The notes under the pieces were generated by a model. It did not search any database and was not told where the DNA came from. It saw only the letters and a list, made by a program, of their open reading frames with translations. Of a stretch of 64,000 bases of DNA, positions 1 through 10,985 are shown in pieces. Position 1 is the stretch's first letter, and each line of letters starts with the position of its first letter. This DNA comes from Ministeria vibrans ATCC 50519 (Eukaryota > Opisthokonta > Filasterea): NCBI GenBank assembly GCA_943704425.1, contig CALSCP010002418.1, positions 36,361-100,360 of the forward strand, read 5' to 3'. The translations under genes were made by a program, and so were the position numbers.

Positions 1-306
1 TAATTAAGCACTGAAATATAGACTGACCTGTAGAGACAATGAAGTCGAGTGCCAACGATGGTATTCTCAAAAACATACGACGCAGAGTCCTCAGTTGGTA
101 CCCTAGATATATCATAATTATCATCATGAGGAGTACTATTGAGTACCGCGATTATTATATTATTCTAGTTATATGCAGCAAATGCATGCATGCACGTCAA
201 ATTTCTTAAAACGAAGTACAATCAAAGCTGAATATAATTATACGTAATACAATAATAAGACAATGTAGTACAATTATAAGGACAATAATTATAATAATAA
301 TAATAT

Positions 307-343
<37 letters not shown>

Positions 344-640
344 GTTATTGAATTTGATAGAATATTTTGATCTGCTAAAGCGAATACGAGGCAAGCCGTT
401 TAATTTTCGCGCGCCAACGTTTCTACTTTTTCATATGAAGATGTGACCAACTTCTAAACTTGTGGCAATTGTATCAATTAATATTGGTCTCTGGAGTGAG
501 CCTCAGTGGGGGTTTTTGTGAAATTTGTGTACAATATGTGTGCGCAGCAGGCTGGCTGAAGTAGAAATAATTATAGTTATATTAATGCGCTAATTATTCG
601 TGATTGGTACAGGAGAGCTAGATCAAGGCGACGTTTTTTT
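1..640. other. AT-rich stretch downstream of the last visible BBS7 exon
   Basis: No reading frame here looks like a protein. The stretch contains an (AAT/ATT)n microsatellite at about 288-345. It should hold either the last BBS7 intron or its 3' end, because the visible BBS7 exon stops at a splice donor at 645-641. I tried acceptor-like sites on the minus strand near 550 but none continued BBS7 convincingly. Confidence 0.5.
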
Positions 641-645
641 TATAC

Positions 646-2336
646 CTTTCGGGGACATCGGGAAGACACACCGCCACCCACGAGTGCACGTCCGCCAACG
701 TGAAATTGCCCTTCATGGTGACCGTGTGCAGCTCCGGCCCTTCGTCGACTGAGCCTGACTCGTCCACCCGCTTTGCCCCTAGGCCTCTGGCTTCAAAGTC
801 TGCTCCTTTCTCTGTCTTTGTGTGACCCACGCGTCGATGTAGCGAGAGTGGCTTTACAGCAAACGTGAGCATCCGACACAGCTGGTTGTGTCCGTGTGGT
901 AGCACGTAGGCCACGAGAGAGCCTGACTGGCCCTCAGTCGTGACCACCTTCACGTGCATTCGTGACGTATTCACACAGCGCACCGTCGCTAGCAGACCAT
1001 TTGACGACGACGGCGCATCAGCGCCAATTATCGACGACGACGTCGACGGCATAGGGATCCCACTGACAGGAGACACAGATATGATCAACTCTGGCTCCAA
1101 AGACTCACCACCGTGGTTTCCACGCGCTCCACCTGAGATACCGTGACTCGCGGACGCCATGCTCTGAGACCCTTGAAACAGCTGTAGTGCCGTGCTGCTC
1201 TGTAGAACCACCGTGTCCAACGGCGTCTGCGTCTCCACCACAAGCAGATAGACAGCCTCGTCGGGCACGAGCACAAAGCGCTCATTCACCTCCACAAGGA
1301 CCGATGTCTCAGCCACTGCATGCGCACTGGACTCAGCGGTTGACACATGTGCTGTCGCTGTGCCCTCATGATTGCCTCGACTCGTTGGCCTCGCCCTCAC
1401 CGCCAAATCCACCTGTCGCTTCGCCCGTCCTCGCTCCACCTCCAACTGCGCCTGCAAAGCCTCCAAGTCCTTCTTCAGCTCTGTCACCTTCTTTTCCGTC
1501 AATCGTCTCTCTGCGCCCGCAGTCACGCCCACCATCGGAGTGTCCTGCCAACAGAAACGTTATAAAGTTTGTTATAATGATGATTTTTATGCCACTGTTG
1601 CATTTTCATTGGTCGTTATACGTACCCTATCGCTGTCTAAGGAAAACCCAATCAGTTTGCCGCTAAAGGTAGAGACGACAATCTCGGGCTGTGATGGGTT
1701 GGAGAAGGGACCGCCAGCAATCCCAGTGACGTTCTCCGCGAGGCGTTCGTTAAAGACGCGGGTGGGCACATCGTTGGTGCGATCAAGAAACGACCACACC
1801 TGCACGGCACCGTCCTCGCGCCCCAGAACCACGTCAAGCACACCGTCGCCGGTCACATCGCACGCTGTCAAAGATTGTACTCCACCCAGTGCACTCGCGT
1901 CGTGTTCGTACCAACCAGGGGCGTCTCCACTGCTCGTCATTGCCTTTTGGTCTGTTGCCGCACGCACCACTCCGTCTACCAGGCCAAAGCCTCCCTCGCG
2001 CGTTCCATACAGCACCGTGTCAATGACGCTATCATGTTGTGCATTTCCGTAGTTGACCACCGTTAGTGGCACTCCGTGCACCGACACATCCTGCACAATG
2101 TCCGAGCCGTCAAGCACACGCAACGCGCGACTCTGCATGGCCAGCACTGGCATTGACGCGTGTTTCTCGCCACGCCGCCCGTGTGCCAGTGCGACATCGT
2201 TCACACGCTCACTCATTAGCACATAGTCACGATCAACGCCATTATCGTAGTGCGTATACGAAAATTCGCTAGTGACATGCAAAGATGTGCCCTCGACGCA
2301 TACACCCTTTAATTTGAGGGTGTTGACGTATTGACG

Positions 2337-2369
<33 letters not shown>

Positions 2370-3041
2370 TTATTATTATTATTATTATTAATAGAAGAAG
2401 AAGAGTTGATGTTCGTCGTGTAAGGGAGAAATAGTGATGAATATACTCATTGGTGATGATTCGTTCTTACAGTGATCATATCGCGCGTCGACGTGTCAAA
2501 CTGGAAAAACTCTTTCCCTGAAAAGCGTCGATGTCGACGTTTAGAGTTTCGTCATTAAACTTGGGTGTTGGTTGCCTCTTGCTTATTCTAAACCTTTCTT
2601 GGAATAGCCATAAATCGACCCTTTTGCGCTGGCGGTCATGACTCGGTCGCGAACACCATCAACCGAACTACCAAGCACAACACGATTGATACGCTCCTGT
2701 CCACTGGGGCGTGTTTTCCACTGGGAATACCGGCACGAGACGTCAATTAAGACACATTCTTGACATTGATTGACATACCGCCAGCGACGCTTTTGCGCTC
2801 ACATCGACTCCACTCGCGCTCTCCATCGGCGCAACAGCCACCACTTCGCCGTTGAGGTTGCCTACGACAGCACGTTGCGAGCGACCACTCCTCCCCGGCG
2901 GCAGGAGCACCAAACATCGCGCCGCAGTGCCTGTATTAAGCTAAAATTCACAATATTACTCAGTGCCCAACAGGGCGCTGCTATTGCATCTACTTTCTCC
3001 TATACATTATAATAATCTCGACGTGTCAGAGGGAACGACAT
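646..3041 (-). CDS. BBS7: Bardet-Biedl syndrome 7 protein homolog (BBSome subunit), 3' end missing
   Basis: BBS7 is a beta-propeller subunit of the BBSome, the coat that moves membrane proteins in and out of cilia. Exons on the minus strand, chosen by splice sites and phase: 3041-3006 (start MSFPLTRRDYYN), 2940-2779, 2720-2594, 2517-2471, 2306-1626, 1544-646. Family landmarks are LRVLDGSD, EIVVSTFSGKLIGFS at the propeller end, a short coiled coil starting at LTEKKVTELKKDLEALQ, RFVLVPDEAVYLLVVETQT, and FTLADVHSWVAVCLPDVPE in the GAE-like region. All introns keep phase. The last visible exon ends at a GTATAA donor, so the C-terminal platform and helical part (about 200 residues in animals) is not found; it may lie beyond the window edge. 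Identification is strong; exon ends are by eye. Confidence 0.9.
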
Positions 3042-3247
3042 AAAAAAAAGAATAGAGAAATATAAAGAAAATCGAGATTCACTCTAGCTAGGAGTTGTAC
3101 TAAACTATAATAACTATTACGAGTTAAAATTACTTCAAACTGAAACATATAGATACACCCACCTATAATGATACAGTCACCACGCAAAGACACGGCCAGA
3201 TCTGGCAGACCACCTTGAAAACAAACTCGATGGAATCAAACAAACTA

Positions 3248-4911
3248 TCACCACAACTTCATTGATGAGTGATACATTTTTTGAACGAGATCCTCGGACA
3301 TTTCCAAGGGCGCATTGTCAATGACCCGCTTTTGCTGGAACGAGGCAGCAGAGAGAGCATCAATGTCTGCAGAGGTGACACCCACCGACGTAAGGCCATT
3401 GGGAAATCCGCTCACACGCACAAAGTAGCTCAGCTAAGGGGTACATTTGTGCGTCAGCAAATGCCTCACGAGGGTACTCATTCACTTACTCGTTCAGCAA
3501 GGACTTCTCCGGCGTCATCAAGCTTGGCTGTTTTGGTGTCGGCACCCAGCGCCTGTGCGACATACATGTGGCGCTCGGGGCAGGCATGGGCCGCGTGGCG
3601 TACAGTACCCGGCGCACACAGAATAACGCCCATGCCATGCGGGATGAGAGGCTCCCCGTCGTTGGGGTAGCCCGTGTTGGGACCGGGATGAAAGTCCTAA
3701 GACAAGATAACAACAAAATATACAGGAGAGTAAAAATGTACCTTGACGGAGCCACAAACGGAGTAGGAGAGGCCGTGAGGCAGGTGCACACCACAGTTGC
3801 CCATAGCCGTGCCTACCACGCACGACGCCCACATCATCAGCTCACGCGCTTCCGTGTCCGCATTGTCAGTCACTGCCCTCTCAAACACCTGCCAAAGACA
3901 AGGCAACAGCGGCAACAATAACAATAACAACAGCAATAACAATGACAATACAAAAACAACCAAAACCATAAAATAATATTAGTCCATTATTGTCAACTAG
4001 AGCGTGACCGTCACCTGTCCAACCACTTCGAGTGCCTCCCGACACGCCATATCGCCCATGGGATTCGCACCCTGGTTGAGGGGTCGCACATGACGCGGTG
4101 AGGCAACAGGGCGTCGTGTAAAGGGCCGTGCAGTAAAAGACTATCAACAGCAGAGTATTCCAAAACGGCGATTGAGCGAAACAAAAACATCAAAAAAAAA
4201 AAAAGGTATTAAGAGAATCGAGTGTAAACCCTTGGTGATAATGGTACCTCCATAGCATGGGACATGACATCAAATCCGGCGGCAGCTACGACAGTCTGCG
4301 GGAGCGAGTGGGTGACGGTCGGGTCGACAACAGCCAGCTGAGGAATGATCCCAGCACCCGCAATGCCTGTCTTGGCAAAGGGTGCTGTCGGGTGCTCGCC
4401 TAGCTTGCAAATGGCAAACCCGGTACATTCGCTGCCGGTGCCGGCGGTCGTTGGACAGGCAATGTGGGGTGGCAGGCGGGCATTGGCTTCGTCACCTTCC
4501 GCCGCAACAATGGCCATTCCCGCCCCAATCGGTTTGTTAATGTAGTCCATGAGAGAGCCACTTGGAGGCGGTCGCGACGCTGCCAACAGAGCCGCCTTGC
4601 ACGTGTCCATCACGGAGCCACCGCCAATGGAGACAAATGCGTCAAAGGGCCCACAATCGCGCACCCATGCAGCCGCCGCGTCAAAGCTCGCGAGCGTCGG
4701 CTCCACTCGAACCAGGTCGTAAGTGACCGGATCCAAACCGGACTCCGTCATAGCCTTGATTGCCTGCTCAAAGTGGGGCATGGCTGTGCGCACTCGCGCA
4801 TCGGTAAACACAGCCACACGCCCGCGGCTCGTCTTGCCCGTCGCACGAGCGTACTGCTCAGATAGCATTTGCACATCAAAGCCCAGCTCAGAAAAAACAC
4901 CCTTTCCGTAC

Positions 4912-4987
<76 letters not shown>

Positions 4988-5371
4988 AAAGAAACAAGTG
5001 ATAGAGAGAGAGAAAGTAGTGTGTGTGTATGTATGTATGTGTGTATGTGTCAGTCGTTGCAGCAGTCGGCCATGAAGCGAACCTTGACGTTTGTTGAGCG
5101 AACTTGAAACACTGCATCGCCGTGCGCTGTCGGCTCAAAGTACTGCGCAAACACAACAAGAAGGTGAGACTATATTCCCACGGAGGCGTGTTCTTCCACG
5201 GGCTGCCACGCATCGTGCCACGGTAAGGGCAGGGAAAGTGAAAGTGTGAAGTAGGAGAGTGCGTTGTTGTTGTTGGTGTCGTTCGTCTACCTGCATCGCA
5301 CAACACGAACCCAACTGGCGCGAAGGGACAAGTGATCGTCCCAATTGCACACGACTTAATTGTCTCAGCAT
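3248..5371 (-). CDS. ADHFE1: Hydroxyacid-oxoacid transhydrogenase (iron-containing alcohol dehydrogenase family), mitochondrial
   Basis: The enzyme oxidises 4-hydroxybutyrate to succinic semialdehyde while reducing 2-oxoglutarate to 2-hydroxyglutarate, in mitochondria. Seven exons fit: 5371-5291, 5142-5083, 4910-4248, 4140-4015, 3888-3742, 3696-3490, 3433-3248. Exon 1 encodes an Arg/Ser-rich presequence (MLRQLSRVQLGRSLVPSR). Exon 3 has the nucleotide-binding GGGSVMDTCKA and the PTTAGTGSE signature. Later exons carry ALE-like SHAMES, GNCGVHLPHGLSYS and LIPHGMGV, which hold the metal-binding His residues, and the C-terminus KMYHSSMKLW. Order and length match animal ADHFE1. The intron between exons 2 and 3 begins GTTCGC and is filled with an (AG)n tract. 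It is followed, in the same direction, by BBS7 only 207 bp away. Confidence 0.93.
4914..4984. repeat. (AG)n dinucleotide microsatellite inside an ADHFE1 intron
   Basis: About 70 bp of near-perfect AG repeat lies directly beside the exon 3 acceptor. On the coding strand it reads (CT)n and so forms an unusually long polypyrimidine tract just upstream of the CTGTAG acceptor. Confidence 0.95.
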
Positions 5372-5468
5372 TCTTGCAGAAGAAATGAAAATTGAAATGA
5401 GCTGCTAATAATAAATTATTTACGAATAATTTGAATATTAATTTTTTTTTCAAATTTTCGCAGTTGCG

Positions 5469-8141
5469 ATGAGCTCACCGTTCCGCAACTCACAGTCTCC
5501 GTTGAGAACCCCTGTGAAACTGGGACGTGGACTGACGGAAAACTCCCCGTCGCCCGCCAACGCATTCAACGATGACAAGAAAGGTTTCAAAAACAAAAAC
5601 AGATGAAAATCGACGACACACCGCCTGCAAGCGTATCCCTGCGGTTTCCCTGCCCTTCACGTGCTTGGCGTAGTCCTTGTGGACCCCCTTCGTAGTGTTT
5701 TATTGCAGTGTCTTGTTGTCGTTTTGAGTGGCGCAAAATTTGAAAAATCAAACTTTCTTGTTGTAGAGAAAAAGCACAGACGCCGCCTGTCCATGGCCGA
5801 CGAGCTTCGCCGAAGAGCCATTACGGAGTCTCCGCGAGGCAATGTCGCGGCACAGCAGGTGAGAATCACTCTCTATGTCTCTGCCGGCTTTGGCTCTTCT
5901 GACCTCCTAATTATTATTATTCTTATTTCCTCTGTGCGTCTGTTTTTTCAAGGTTGACAGTCCCGTCAAAGTCGCCACCAAGAGGCACAATGCTGCCAGC
6001 GACGCCCTCCTGTCGAGCGAGCAAAAGTCCGACCTGTATGCCAGTTGCATTAAGCTGTCAACCGAAAACGTACGTGTCGCTGTTTGAACTCGCCGTCTGA
6101 CATGGTGTGTGTCTTTGCATAGAAAATCAACCAAAAGAACAGCTGGGACTTGGGCCTGATCGACTACATTAGCGACGTGCTTGAGACCAAGCACGGCGAA
6201 ATGACCAACTTTCAAGTGGCCTCCTGCACCCTCGACGCCAGTGTCAAAATCTACTCTTGTCGCGTCGACTCCATTCACCAAGAAGCCTACAAGGTATTTG
6301 ATCGATGGGTGTTTATTGCAAGTGAATCATAGAGGGGTGGGAGAGAGCACACAGTCATTCGTACAGTGACCCTTTGCTCTTTGGCATACACGCGCGACTC
6401 CACTCAAATGTTCAAATTTGTACAGGTTCTGGGCGGTCTCACGCGCTCGAACAAGGACCCAGTGGGACACAAGACGATGGAGAGCGACAACGACGAGGAC
6501 GACGAAGACGAAGACGGGAACAAGCGAGTGAAGAAGACGGGGCGCAGCAAAAAGCGCACTGTGAACACACTCGAGACCAACCTGGAGGCGCTCGACGTGA
6601 AGCAACATGAGCTTGAATTCGAAGTGGACCCGCTCTTCCAGAAGACCTCGGCGGCATTTGATGAAGGCGGCGCACGTGGACTTCTGCTTAACCACCTCAA
6701 TGTGTACAACGGCTGCGAGCTTGTCTTTGACAGTGCCGGTTCGGTCGATCCCTGCGCAGACGCGGAGCCCTCGTCCCCTGCCGACGCAGACCTGGTCGAC
6801 GTGTCGTCGCTACAGACACTCTGTGCGTCCTTTCTCGCCGAGGCACCCACCGACTCCACTGCGGGTCTGGCTGCCCTGGATGTATGCGCCGCCTTTAAGG
6901 ACTTTTGCTTCAACGACTGGACTCCCGCGGCGGACGGCGACGATGACCTCGCATGCGACACATCCTCGGCGGCGCCCCAAACTCCATCAACCACAAATGC
7001 ACCACCCTCGTCCGCCTATGCAATCTCAAACAATCTCATGGCCTTTCACGACGACGAAAACAACGACGACGAAGACTTGCCAGGCGGTGGTGGCTTTGAT
7101 ATGGGCGGTCTCGGCCTTGACTCGGACGACGAAGATATCCACTACGAGACTGGCTTGCAGGCGGGCGGTTCCGGTGGCCCGGCCAGCGGTGTAGTCATGG
7201 CGATGCTTCAGGCGGGCAATGAGTACTCGTACTTTGACCAGAGCCATTTGAAGAACTGGGCTGGGCCCGACCATTGGCGGGTGCGTGGCACGGCAGGCAC
7301 CGCTGGAACAGCCGCTGGTGCTGCGACAGCGAATGACAAGAAACGCTCTGCAAAAGAACCCTTCTTCCTAGACTTTGAAGCCAAGAGCGCGCCCGGCGGC
7401 AAGACGTGGGAGGCGGCCCTGTCATCGAGCCGTGTAACAACGACACTTGCGCAGACCACCCTTGACAAGCTCTCCGCCTCCACGACGACTCTGCCCGACG
7501 ACTGTCACTTTCAGGTGGCGGATCTCACACGCCTGTTTCTCAAGGCGCGCTGGGGCGCGCAGCAAAACCAGCGTGTGCGCACGGGTGAGCCAAGTGATGT
7601 CGACGGCTCCAGCGGTGGTCAATGGTACAACTACGACAATGCCAACGACTGCAACAACTATTGTGCGGCCGACGAGACTGGTAATGGTGGTGGTGGCGGC
7701 GTCGACGACGACGACTACGGACTGGGCCATCCCCAAGGCGGTTGCGACAGCGACAGCGACGACGACGACAACGACATGTTCTTGGGCGGTGGGCCCGACG
7801 ACTGCGACGGGGCACTTATCAACGAGCCACGGATGGTCAACAAGATCCAGATCAACTATGCCAAGACGGCAAAAAAGGTTGACGTGCGCGCCGTCAAGGG
7901 CACCATATGGAGCGAGCTCACTGGCAAGTCTGACGCGACTGAGGCTGCTGCAGCGCCCGCCGAAGGCACTCGCATGTTTGCTGACATTGTACAGATTGTG
8001 CCCACCAAAATGCCATCCAAGGCCGCCAACGAAATGAGCGTCCCTATTGCCTTTGTGTGTCTGCTCCACCTCGCCAACGAGAAGCATCTCGCGATCAAGG
8101 GCGTCGACGCCATGGACAACCTGCTAATCGAGCAGGCTTGA
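5469..8141 (+). CDS. NCAPH: Condensin complex subunit 2 (CAP-H, kleisin)
   Basis: CAP-H is the kleisin that closes the SMC2-SMC4 ring of condensin I and compacts mitotic chromosomes. Exons: 5469-5583, 5767-5858, 5953-6069, 6123-6293, 6426-8141, all in phase. Diagnostic segments are WDLGLIDYISDVLE, NFQVASCTLDASVKIYSCRV and EAYKVLGGLTR near the N-terminus, followed by acidic stretches, then MVNKIQINYAKTAKKVDV and the C-terminal winged-helix part with FVCLLHLANEKHLAIKG. The N-terminal 60 residues are basic and Ser/Pro-rich (SPLRTPVK, ENSPSPAN), as expected for CDK sites in the family. The last exon is large (1.7 kb) and encodes repeated Asp/Glu runs and His/Asn-rich linkers. The gene is convergent with the HAP2 3' part, 117 bp away. 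Confidence 0.93.
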
Positions 8142-8258
8142 TGAACCAGCGAGACACAAGGAGTGAGCGGAATGTGTGTGACAGAGAGAAGCAATCAGTA
8201 ATGAACCCCCTAGAACTGAAACTTACTACAATTCTTATTTATATTACAACTATTTCAT

Positions 8259-8456
8259 TCAAGCAACTGACTCCTTTACATCGTCAGCAGGCTCGTTAAT
8301 GCAGGGCAGGAGTGCCTTGGAAGCAATTCGTGATGCACCTTCCAATGATGTCAAACGCACTGTAAACACGGATGAATCCAGTCGAATGGACTGCTTCAAA
8401 GGAATCAATCCACCAGAGCGTTTGCAGTGTCGCAAGAGCTGAAAGAGCCATTAATA

Positions 8457-8487
<31 letters not shown>

Positions 8488-10134
8488 TTTCTTCTTCAGT
8501 CTTTTCCTGTACCTGCCAACCGAAACGATCGAGCGAAAATACAATGTCTCCATTTGACGCATCTGTTGTGGTTCCACGAAGACAATAGACTTGGCCGGGG
8601 CGCTGCAGAAGAACAAAAGCAAAATTGAATTGATAAAAATAAGAGAGGCTCCCTCAAACTTCGCTTTCGTTGGCGTACCAACAGGTGCTCGGCAAAGCGT
8701 CGAATATATTCCGGTTCTTGCACAAGAAGATATACTGTGGATGGTTGTGCTGGATCCGGGCCAACAACAGGGACCGGGGGCAGGGACCGTCTTGCGAGGG
8801 TACTACGAGGTCGATGCAGGTGCCCACGTTGCCGGCCGGGTAGAGGCTCGCGTCGTTGTGAATGTAACGGCAGGGTTACTGTGGGCGCTGAGGCAGGCAC
8901 AATAAACTCCCGCACAGTGTTTAAAACGGGCTCGACGGGGCGAGAACTGGTCATTTCGAGGCGACTCTCCACTTCTTCCGAGGAAGGTGATGGAAGCAGT
9001 AATTGTTGCCGAGAGCCAATCAATGCCGACATCTGGCTTTGTGATAATTGAAACACCAAGGGAGGCGAAGAAGTTGAAGTGACGTGTGATTGTGCCAGTC
9101 CCACAGGTTCCATCTACAACCAAAGTCGTAAGTATAATTTTTACTAATAATAATAATAATAAGAATAGCAACAATAATAGTAATAATAAGAATAGCAACA
9201 ATAATAAGAATAATAAGAATAGCAATAAGAAGAATAATAATAATAATAATAGCAATAAGAATAATAAGAATAATAAGAATAATAAGAATAATAATAATAA
9301 TAATTACGGAAATGACCGTCGGGTGGAGCAGGGCGCCTTCCGATTGGCGAGGTGTGGAGATGGAGCCCAAATGCTGTTTCGGATTTTTTTCGGGACACGT
9401 TCGGGATCGAATAGCACGATAGCAAGCGGCCACTATGCGGAACGGCAGGAGCAACACCGAAGCAATGGTTGAGGTGAAACTCGAGCAGAAGCCACGCTTG
9501 TCGCCTTTTGCGTTGGATCCAGGACAGGCACAAGCACGCAAGAGAGAAACAAGGACTAGCGAGCCGCCAAGCACAACGGGAAGACCATAGGCACTCTTGA
9601 GGAAATCTCCCAGCGAAGAAAGTGGCTTAAATCCTCCTGAACCCTCTGCAAACCCAAACCAAAGGGTATGAAACGCAACAATCATGATAATACATTTTTT
9701 TTTGCATACCTCCTGCATCGATGGGGTCCGTCGCTTGAGAATCAAAATCCTGCGAGCCACGCTGAGAAGTAGTTGCATTTGTTAAGAAGGTGACGGTAAT
9801 GTTATAAAGCAGCTCTTGGCGGGAGTCCTTAAGAAACACATCGCACGAGTGCTGCATAGAGCTACTAGTGGTCGTGGCAAGGTCGAGCTCAAACAGATGT
9901 GTATGGAAGGGTTGAATGGAAGCCGTCTCGGCAAGGACAGGCAAGATGCCGGCCGAGCACAGGGCCGACACGTGATACTGTGCCTCAAGGAACCCACTGT
10001 TGCTCACCAACACACGCATTTCGCCTAGGCCGGACAGAGCCTCAAAGTTTTGCACTGCAACCGAGTGGATCAAGCCAGGGCTCTGGTTGATCACAAATTG
10101 CAGAGCATCCGCGTCAATTTCCAATGACACAAAG
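8259..10134 (-). CDS. HAP2: HAP2/GCS1 gamete fusogen, C-terminal half (gene split in this assembly)
   Basis: HAP2 is the class II-type membrane fusogen on gametes of many protists and plants. Exons: 10134-9710, 9645-9308, 9113-8679, 8602-8513, 8438-8259. The first exon holds the membrane-proximal domain III pattern: SPGLIHSVAVQNFEA, EMRVLVSNSGFLEAQYHVS and CDVFLKDSRQELLYNITVTF. The second exon has the transmembrane helix (YGLPVVLGGSLVLVSLL) followed by Cys-rich, basic cytoplasmic sequence. The last three exons join in phase 0 and give a Pro/Ser-rich tail of about 230 residues ending in a stop at 8259; they could instead be a separate gene starting at the ATG at 9113. Upstream exons lie 5.8 kb away at 15909-17383. 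The first exon here begins in the exact phase left by that block. Confidence 0.85.
9142..9306. repeat. (AAT/AAG)n simple repeat in a HAP2 intron
   Basis: Interrupted AAT, AAG and AGC trinucleotides fill the intron between the transmembrane exon and the next downstream exon. Read through, they would encode a spurious Ile/Leu-rich helix. Confidence 0.9.
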
Positions 10135-10189
10135 CTGCGTCAAAAAGTTAGTATTAGTCTACTCTTGCATGTTTTATGCCATTATCAAT

Positions 10190-10233
10190 AATAATTTATT
10201 ATTATCAATAATAATAATAATTATTATTATTAC

Positions 10234-10307
<74 letters not shown>

Positions 10308-10337
10308 TTACTAATAGACCCGTTCTTCTTTTTTTTT
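10190..10337. repeat. (ATT)n microsatellite ending in poly(T) at an assembly gap
   Basis: About 120 bp of ATT repeats is followed by CCGTTCTTC and a T run that ends at the N gap. It lies in the HAP2 intron preceding the domain III exon. Confidence 0.95.
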
Positions 10338-10346
10338 NNNNNNNNN
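10338..10346. other. Assembly gap (9 N)
   Basis: Nine N follow a poly(T) tract. Sequence before the gap belongs to the HAP2 intron. Sequence after it belongs to the 3' flank of the deiodinase gene. Confidence 0.99.
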
Positions 10347-10630
10347 CTGCCATCTTGTTAAATTTCTCCAGAGAAGACACCGCTAGCCAACTTATTCTTT
10401 TTGATGTTTTGACTTTTGATTCTCATTCTTTTTTGATGTTTTGATTCTCATTCGTAAGGACCAAGAGGACGTCCTTTTTTTCTGGTTGTTATTGTTTTTT
10501 ATATTCACGTTGTTGGTATTGTGTGTGCATTGACGGCATTGAGCACACACGAATATCACACAGTAGTGTATTAAGTGTAATGATATAATTCTATTTTTTA
10601 TTACATAGTGCGATGTTCCCCTTCTCACAA

Positions 10631-10713
10631 GCGTCGTTTGTTTATCATCCAAAAGTTCAACTGCGCCTTTTGACATTGCGCTTTTGTTAAGAACCTTTTC
10701 ATCGCAACAACGC
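10631..10713 (-). promoter_or_regulatory. Putative SECIS element of the deiodinase-like selenoprotein
   Basis: On the minus strand, 54 nt after the deiodinase stop, the RNA can fold into a SECIS. Helix I pairs GCGTTGTT (10713-10706) with AACGACGC (10638-10631), with one G-U. The core 5' strand is ATGA at 10702-10699; the 3' strand offers GA at 10649-10648. Helix II pairs AAAAG/TTC/AAC with GTT/GAA/CTTTT through two small bulges. Unpaired AAAA (10685-10682) sits 13 nt above the core, where the apical A pair is required. GCGC then pairs with GCGC to make a small extra apical stem, as in form 2 SECIS. The fold was done by hand. Confidence 0.8.
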
Positions 10714-10766
10714 AAGAGAGATAGAGAGAAGACACACCCGTCTCACAACACACCAGATGTGCACAC

Positions 10767-10954
10767 TCAACACTGTGCGCTGAGCCAATCGGCCAATTCA
10801 GGCGGATCAAACGTTGCTTCGTCGTTTGGCTGAGCCTAATTATAAAACACACGCATTGTTTGTAAGAAAAATCTTTTTTAACATGAGAATAAAAGGTATT
10901 TTACTTTGAGTGTAAGCAGACCATCGGCGGAAATGCCAAACCATCTAGAAAAAG

Positions 10955-10985
<31 letters not shown>

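Noticed and set aside
9144-9533. Open frames made of Ile, Leu, Tyr or Asn runs
   Set aside because: They are translations of AAT/AAG microsatellites inside a HAP2 intron, not membrane proteins.
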